Assembly (NCBI GenBank): GCA_900763355.1
Contig: CAAFJY010000103.1
Span: 1 to 10,355, forward strand
DNA from: Clostridia bacterium
GTDB taxonomy: Bacteria > Bacillota > Clostridia > Oscillospirales > Butyricicoccaceae
DNA: 10,355 nucleotides
Direction of reading: 5' to 3'
The stretch's first letter is position 1, and every line of letters starts with the position of its first letter. The translations under genes were made by a program, and so were the position numbers. Below, piece after piece: positions 6,530-10,355 of this stretch. A model generated the notes under the pieces. That model saw nothing but the letters and a program-made list of their open reading frames with translations. It searched no databases and was not told where the DNA came from.

Positions 6530-7201
6530 TTAGGACAGATATTCGCCGTTATAGCTCACCAGGGTGGCGTTCCTCACCCCGGGCAGGCGGGAGATCTCGT
6601 TGACAAAGGCGGTGGAAGCGTCCCGGGCGCGCAGCTCGGCGGTCAGCTCGATGCCCGACGCGGTGACGGTCTTGGACTTCACCTGCCAGTGGGCGGTATT
6701 CCGGCCCAGCAGCTCCAGGGCGGCGGTCTCCGCCCCCTCGTCCGCGCAGCTGAGCACCAGGATATAGGGGTTATGGCGCACCTTGCGGTTGGCAAACAGC
6801 AGCAGGATCAGACCGATGATGGCCGACCCGATGACGGCCAGGGGGATCATCCCCGCCCCGATGACGATGCCCACCGCCAGAGACCAGAAGAGGAACACGA
6901 TCTCCACCGGCTCCTTGATGGCCGTCCGGAACCGGACGATGGACAGCGCGCCCACCATGCCCAGGGACAGGACCACGTTGGAGGTGACTGCCATGATGAC
7001 CAGGGTGGTCACCAGGGACAGGCCCACCAGCGTCAGGGCAAAGCCGTTGGAGTACAGCACCCCGGTGAGGGTTTTTTTGTAGATGACGAAAAGAAACAGG
7101 CCGATCACCAGGGCAAAGCCCAGGCCGATGAGGGTATCGAGGATGGCAAACTCGGTCACGTTCTCCAAAAAGCTGGATTTGAAAATGTCGTTGAAGGTCA
7201 T
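6530..7201 (-). CDS. DUF4956 family membrane protein
   Basis: This 223-residue protein has hydrophobic segments at about 21–41, 52–72, 74–86 and 100–136, and then a soluble C-terminal part (about 144–222). The hallmark of the family is SLGMVGALSIVRFRTAIKEP at 79–98, between membrane segments. The soluble end has alternating strand/helix character and resembles a small regulatory fold (weak inference). The molecular function of DUF4956 is not known to me. Genes of this family are typically found beside VTC-domain and CotH genes, as here. It could form the membrane part of a polyphosphate-handling complex, by analogy with the small membrane subunit of the yeast VTC complex. The start is supported by AAGGAGAG seven bases upstream of the ATG. 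Gaps to both neighbours are short (33 and 13 bases), indicating one operon. Confidence 0.85.
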   Translation of the reverse strand: MTFNDIFKSSFLENVTEFAILDTLIGLGFALVIGLFLFVIYKKTLTGVLYSNGFALTLVGLSLVTTLVIMAVTSNVVLSLGMVGALSIVRFRTAIKEPVEIVFLFWSLAVGIVIGAGMIPLAVIGSAIIGLILLLFANRKVRHNPYILVLSCADEGAETAALELLGRNTAHWQVKSKTVTASGIELTAELRARDASTAFVNEISRLPGVRNATLVSYNGEYLS

Positions 7202-7234
7202 AAGTCTCTCTCCTTAGTCGATGTTGGTGGATGT

Positions 7235-7927
7235 TCAGCCGAAGCGGCGGCAGGCGCCGTATTTGGAAAAGGCCTGCTGCCGGAGGCCCTCGGTCTGCAG
7301 CAGGGCGCGGATGATCTCCGGCAGAAAAGCGTCGTATTTCACCTCCAGGACCGTGTCCCCCGGGTCGTCGGCGGCGCTGATGCCGGGGAGGGATCCCCCG
7401 GCGAAGTCCCGCCCGAACAGGCTGGTGCGGATGTCCGAGTCAAAGGTCACCCGCACGTTGCCGGGAGCGTAAACATAGGGCTCCCGCACATAGGAGACCA
7501 GCACCCGGGGGCGGAGCTGCTGGGTCTGCATCTTGCAGTACAGCTCCCGCACCAGCTCCTGGGGATGCTCCAGCATCCACGGTCCCGGCGCGCGGAGGAG
7601 ACGCTGGTATTCCTCCCGGGAGAGGGGGGCGTCCAGCTTCTGGCACAGGTCGTTGTGCTTGATCTTCTTTTCCAGGGTGATGAAGGAAAGATCGTCGTTG
7701 TAATAGCGGATGCGGAATTTCTCCCGCGTCTGCACCCCGTCGAGCTTTTCCCGCAGGGCCTTGTCCCGGTAGTTGTCGAAATAGATGCTTCGGATCGTAT
7801 ACAGCCCGTCCGCACCGGCGTGCGGGTCCGGCTCCATGACGGTCCGGAGCCGCTGGCGGAGAGCCAGATGGGCAGCCGGGCCGATCTGGTATTTCAGCTC
7901 GTGCCGCCAGTGTCCGTGCAGTTCCAT
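7235..7927 (-). CDS. VTC-domain polyphosphate polymerase family protein
   Basis: This 230-residue soluble protein consists almost entirely of a VTC domain, the beta-tunnel fold that in yeast Vtc4 makes polyphosphate from ATP. The expected charged residues are visible: RHELKY (H9, E10, K12), IRSIYFDN (R46), TREKFRIRYYN (R68, K70, R72, R74), LEKKIK (E86, K87, K88), K97, YVREPY (R148), FDSDIR (D163, D165) and LEVKYDA (E195, K197). E195 and K197 fit the metal and phosphate ligands near the family's C-terminus. The ATG at 7927 is chosen because AAAGGAG precedes it and the domain starts at once. The frame stays open upstream to 8434, but that part is antisense to the nitroreductase gene and has no domain. 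It is first in the operon with DUF4956 and CotH. Confidence 0.88.
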   Translation of the reverse strand: MELHGHWRHELKYQIGPAAHLALRQRLRTVMEPDPHAGADGLYTIRSIYFDNYRDKALREKLDGVQTREKFRIRYYNDDLSFITLEKKIKHNDLCQKLDAPLSREEYQRLLRAPGPWMLEHPQELVRELYCKMQTQQLRPRVLVSYVREPYVYAPGNVRVTFDSDIRTSLFGRDFAGGSLPGISAADDPGDTVLEVKYDAFLPEIIRALLQTEGLRQQAFSKYGACRRFG

Positions 7928-7957
7928 GGTGGTGCTCCTTTCCGTTTCCTTGAGGGC

Positions 7958-7963
7958 ATTGTA
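7958..7963 (-). promoter_or_regulatory. Possible -10 box of the VTC–DUF4956–CotH operon
   Basis: On the minus strand TACAAT lies about 30 bases upstream of the VTC ATG. A weak -35 (GGTACA) sits 16 bases further up. The 218-base stretch from 7928 to 8145 holds no convincing gene. It contains this box, a small inverted repeat (GGCGTG/CACGCC at 8008–8013 and 8024–8029) and the nitroreductase terminator. The -35 is poor, so this is only a candidate. Confidence 0.3.
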
Positions 7964-8046
7964 CCGGCCCATCCCGAAATGTACCTGAAAAAAACGGCGC
8001 AAAGGCAGGCGTGCACGAAGAAACACGCCGATCCCTTTCACGGGCG

Positions 8047-8091
8047 ACCGCAAAAGCAAAAGGGTATGTGCCCCAAAGGCACATACCCTTT
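8047..8091 (-). terminator. Terminator of the nitroreductase gene
   Basis: AAAGGGTATGTGCC at 8059–8072 and its exact complement at 8078–8091 form a perfect 14-bp stem with a five-base loop. On the minus strand it is followed by TGCTTTTGC, moderately T-rich. It begins about 55 bases after the nitroreductase stop. It probably insulates the downstream VTC operon from read-through. Confidence 0.75.
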
Positions 8092-8145
8092 CCCCCGGCA
8101 GCCCCCGTCCGGCGGCTTCCAGGATGGTGTTTTTGTTTTTCCCGC

Positions 8146-8670
8146 TCACCAGCGGCCGAAATGCACCCGGCCGGCGTCGTAGCGGCTCTCCCGGGGGGCT
8201 GTGATGTCCTCTGCCGGGTAGCCCAGGGCGATGATGGAGTGGGGGATCACCGTCTCCGGCAGGGAGAGCAGCGCCCGCTGGCCCTCCACCCGGTCCATCT
8301 GGGGCCAGGTGCCCAGCCACACCGAGCCGACCCCCAGGGCCTGGGCCGCCAGGCCGATGTTCTGCGCCGCGATGGCCCCGTCGATGATCCAGTAATCCTT
8401 CGCCCGGGGAAAGGCCCGCTCCAGGTCTCCGCACACCAGGATCCCGGCGGCGGCCTGGGCCAGGGGCCGAGCGGGTGCGCCGTTGACCTGGGCCATTTTC
8501 TGCAGCATCTCCCGGTCGGTCACCACCACAAAGGCCCAGTCCCGGGCGTTGACGCAGCTGGGTCCGCTCATGGCGGCCTCCAGGATGCGGCGGAGGGTGT
8601 CCTCCTCCAGGGGTCGGTCGGTAAACTGCCGCGTGCTGCGGCGGGTCAGGATCGCGTCCAGCGTTTCCAT
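8146..8670 (-). CDS. Nitroreductase-family FMN oxidoreductase
   Basis: This 174-residue flavoprotein of the nitroreductase superfamily uses FMN and NAD(P)H to reduce small substrates. The real substrate of such proteins is usually unknown. RRSTRQF at 10–16 is the classic N-terminal phosphate-contacting motif of bound FMN. AAMSGPSCVNARDWAFVVV at about 32–50 is the second FMN/dimer segment. IIDGAIAAQNIGLAAQALG at 95–113 is the long central helix, followed by GSVWLG at 115–120. ALGYPAE at 148–154 is the usual C-terminal flavin-site motif. The length fits the short subfamily. AAGGAGG lies nine bases before the ATG. It has its own promoter and terminator, so it is a single-gene transcript, divergent from the spore-coat gene. 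Confidence 0.88.
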   Translation of the reverse strand: METLDAILTRRSTRQFTDRPLEEDTLRRILEAAMSGPSCVNARDWAFVVVTDREMLQKMAQVNGAPARPLAQAAAGILVCGDLERAFPRAKDYWIIDGAIAAQNIGLAAQALGVGSVWLGTWPQMDRVEGQRALLSLPETVIPHSIIALGYPAEDITAPRESRYDAGRVHFGRW

Positions 8671-8700
8671 GGGTCGTTCCTCCTTGGTCGATTTTCCCTC

Positions 8701-8730
8701 ATTTTAGCACAGCCTGGCCGGGATTTTCAA
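8701..8730 (-). promoter_or_regulatory. Sigma-A-type promoter of the nitroreductase gene
   Basis: On the minus strand TTGAAA (8730–8725) and TAAAAT (8706–8701) are separated by 18 bases; each matches the consensus at five of six positions. The start site would be about 25 bases before the ATG. An inverted repeat CCGGGA/TCCCGG (8718–8723, 8738–8743) brackets the -35 box and could be an operator. Confidence 0.6.
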
Positions 8731-8760
8731 AGATTTTTCCCGGAAAAGGGCATTTTCCCT

Positions 8761-8789
8761 TCATATCCCCCCGCCCGGGGGCATAAGAT
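8761..8789 (+). promoter_or_regulatory. Sigma-E-like sporulation promoter upstream of the SipL-like gene
   Basis: TCATATC at 8761–8767 and CATAAGAT at 8782–8789 are separated by exactly 14 bases. Sigma-E promoters have kmATATt, 13–15 bases, then CATAcaAT-like boxes, so the fit is good in both elements and spacing. The predicted start would be about 26 bases before the ATG. SipL in Clostridioides difficile is made in the mother cell early in sporulation, which agrees with this. Confidence 0.6.
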
Positions 8790-8822
8790 GCACCAACGAA
8801 ACCACGGGAAGGGAGAACACAC

Positions 8823-10310
8823 ATGGAGCTCATCCAGAAACAATACGAGGGATACACCCTGCTGCTGGAGACCGAGCAGCAGCGGGAAGAAAGCTGCGAG
8901 GTCATCGTTCCCGACACGCTGCCCGATGTCTATGGCGTTTTGGCCGTCTATGCCCAATGTCAGCTCAAGCAAAAGACCCTCCGGGCCGGGGCCCTCACCC
9001 TGGAGGGGGTCATCCAGACCCAGGCCCTCTGCCAGACCGAGACCGAGGGGGACTACCGCATCGTCCCCGGGAGCATCCCCTTTGCCCAGGAATATCCCCT
9101 GGAGGGCTGCCGGGAGGGGGACGTGGCCGAGCTGCGGCTGGAGGTCTGTTCCTGCGAGGGGTCCTTGCGCAACCCCCGGAAGCTCCAGCTCCAGGCCCGG
9201 ATGGCGGTGGAGATCCAGATCTATCAGTCCTCCGCCGTCCCCATCACCCAGGGGCTGGACGCCCCGCCGGAGGACGGCATGGAGCTCCTTCAGGAGGAGA
9301 CCCAGCTGGAGCTCCTCACCGCGGTGGCCGAAAAAAAGCTGGTGGCCGCCGACGAGCTCCCCCTGGGAGAGGAGGGGGCTCTGCTGACCGCCCAGGTCCA
9401 GTGGCGCACCGAGGAGGTGCGCGTCCTCACCAACAAGGTGATGCTCCGGGGGAACGCCGCTCTGCACGCCGTCTTTTTCCAGGGGAGCGACACCCGGACC
9501 CAGGACTGGCTCATCCCCTTTTCCCAGGTGCTGGACTGCCCCGGGGCCGAGCCCGGGGACCGGGCCGAGGTGAGCTGCCAGACCCTCCTGCTCCAGAGCG
9601 AGATCGCCGAGGGGGATCGCCGGGTGCTCTCCTGCTCGGTGACCGGCTGCGCCTGGGCCAAGCTCACCCGGACGGTGCATGCTCCCGTCCTCCGGGATGC
9701 CTACAGCACCCGCTACACCTCCCAGTGCCGGCGGGAGGACTGCTGCTGCCCGGTGTGCCGCCCCTTTGAGGAATGCGTCCCCGTCAGCGAGACTCTCTCC
9801 GGAGAAGAGCCCGCCCAGCGCATCCTGGATGTCCGCTGGTCGGCCCGCTGCGGCGTGGAGGAGGGGAAGCTCCGGGCCGAGCTGCTGTTCCGCGTCCTCT
9901 ACTGCTGCCCCATGGGGCGCATCCACTGCACGGAAAAGGGCATCCGCGTCCTGTCCGACCAGGCCCCCTGCGCCGAAAAGCTCTGCTGCCGGGTCCAGGT
10001 GGAGCAGCTCTCGGTCCAGCCCGCCGGGGACGGGAAGATTGACCTGCGCTGCACCGTCCGGCTCCGGGGCTGGGGCGAGGTCAAACAGTCCTGCGGCCAG
10101 GTGTGCGCCTGTACTCTGGACCGGGAGGCTCCCCGGGAACTCCCCCCGCCGGGGACGCTGGTCCTCCGCACTGTGGAGCCCCAGGAGACCCCCTGGACCA
10201 TCGCCAAGGCCTATGGCAGCCGCCCCCGGGAGATCCTGGAGGCCAACCATCTGGACCCCGGCGGCGCTCTCACCCCCGGCCAGCTGGTGATGATCCCGTT
10301 TAAGCGGTAA
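8823..10310 (+). CDS. sipL: SPOCS/DUF3794 and LysM protein, SipL-like spore-coat morphogenesis factor
   Basis: This 495-residue protein has no signal peptide or membrane helix. Three SPOCS (DUF3794) regions are visible: about 25–135 (VIVPDTLPDVYGVL, EGVIQTQALC), about 165–280 (EKKLVAADELPL, VMLRGNAALHAVFF) and about 333–432 (RILDVRWSARC, LLFRVLYCC). A C-terminal LysM domain follows at about 446–492 (TPWTIAKAYG, ILEANHL, LTPGQLVMIP). This is the layout and approximate length of C. difficile SipL, which binds the SpoIVA ATPase and anchors the coat to the forespore. It is unusually cysteine-rich, with 27 cysteines, six of them within residues 302–318. AAGGGAG lies eight bases before the ATG. A sigma-E-like promoter fits mother-cell expression. 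Another SPOCS–LysM protein in the same genome could be the true SipL. Confidence 0.87.
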   Translation: MELIQKQYEGYTLLLETEQQREESCEVIVPDTLPDVYGVLAVYAQCQLKQKTLRAGALTLEGVIQTQALCQTETEGDYRIVPGSIPFAQEYPLEGCREGDVAELRLEVCSCEGSLRNPRKLQLQARMAVEIQIYQSSAVPITQGLDAPPEDGMELLQEETQLELLTAVAEKKLVAADELPLGEEGALLTAQVQWRTEEVRVLTNKVMLRGNAALHAVFFQGSDTRTQDWLIPFSQVLDCPGAEPGDRAEVSCQTLLLQSEIAEGDRRVLSCSVTGCAWAKLTRTVHAPVLRDAYSTRYTSQCRREDCCCPVCRPFEECVPVSETLSGEEPAQRILDVRWSARCGVEEGKLRAELLFRVLYCCPMGRIHCTEKGIRVLSDQAPCAEKLCCRVQVEQLSVQPAGDGKIDLRCTVRLRGWGEVKQSCGQVCACTLDREAPRELPPPGTLVLRTVEPQETPWTIAKAYGSRPREILEANHLDPGGALTPGQLVMIPFKR

Positions 10311-10314
10311 TTTT

Positions 10315-10351
10315 GGGGAAACGGCCCGCGCTTCGCGCGTTCCGTGTCCCC
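10315..10351 (+). terminator. Hairpin after the SipL-like gene, probable terminator
   Basis: Four bases after the stop, GGGGA...ACGG...CGCG pairs with CGCG...CCGT...TCCCC around a small loop, with internal mismatches. The expected T run would lie at or beyond the right edge of the window and cannot be seen. No other gene is visible in the last 45 bases. Confidence 0.4.
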
Positions 10352-10355
10352 CACA

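Noticed and set aside
4246..6603. Plus-strand open frame of 785 codons antisense to the CotH gene
   Set aside because: It is the mirror of GC-rich codons in cotH: no domain, skewed composition (Gly, Ala, Ile, Val, His), no ribosome-binding site, and it would cross the strong terminator at 4464–4514.
6293..8182. Plus-strand open frame of 629 codons antisense to DUF4956 and VTC
   Set aside because: Rich in Gln, Gly, His and Asp with no recognisable domain; it overlaps two well-supported minus-strand genes and a terminator.
7928..8434. N-terminal extension of the VTC protein by up to 169 residues
   Set aside because: The upstream part is antisense to the nitroreductase gene and crosses its terminator. 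The ATG at 7927 has a good AAAGGAG box and the domain starts right there.
8727..10250. Minus-strand open frame of 507 codons across the SipL-like gene
   Set aside because: Leu/Gly/Pro-rich shadow of a gene with clear SPOCS and LysM domains, its own RBS and promoter.
1..10355. CRISPR arrays, tRNA or rRNA genes, insertion sequences
   Set aside because: I saw no regularly spaced repeats, tRNA cloverleaf signatures or transposase motifs on either strand. The two broken joints have no visible IS ends.

Overview
The window looks like part of a GC-rich, spore-forming Clostridia chromosome, of the Oscillospiraceae/Flavonifractor kind found in the gut. The reasons are Firmicutes-style AAGGAGG ribosome-binding sites before most genes, a SPOCS/LysM spore-coat protein of the SipL type with a sigma-E-like promoter, an MptD-type ECF transporter, and a VTC–DUF4956–CotH cluster. 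No database search was possible, so the taxonomy is inference.

Left part (1–1990): the tail of a plus-strand GNAT-like gene and its terminator are followed by a mosaic on the minus strand. Reading from 1990 downward, the first 107 codons are the start of an ECF-type ATPase (Walker A and Q-loop only). They join in frame to about 296 codons from the middle of an Fbp-type iron ABC permease. That piece abuts, in another frame, the C-terminal half of a beta-CASP/metallo-beta-lactamase-like protein ending at 178. All three genes are broken at the joints near 1670 and 782. The frame opened at 1990 meets no stop before the left edge of the window.

Middle (1987–4438): two intact, overlapping minus-strand genes encode an ECF T component and an MptD-family S component. 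They are divergent from a plus-strand AraC/PchR-like regulator whose frame is broken by one extra G in a seven-G tract. The short region between them carries two overlapping hyphenated palindromes on top of promoter-like boxes. The regulator type and the palindrome half-sites suggest control of metal or siderophore uptake (inference). In this window the transporter lacks a complete ATPase.

Right-centre (4464–7963): a strong terminator separates the regulator from a convergent minus-strand operon of three genes: a cytosolic VTC-type polyphosphate polymerase domain protein, a DUF4956 membrane protein and a large secreted or membrane-anchored CotH-kinase-family protein. Short gaps and good RBSs argue for one transcript and a shared envelope function.

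Right end (8059–10355): a minus-strand nitroreductase with its own sigma-A-type promoter and terminator is divergent from a plus-strand SipL-like spore-coat morphogenesis protein with three SPOCS regions and a C-terminal LysM. A good sigma-E-like promoter precedes the latter and a probable terminator hairpin follows it at the window edge.
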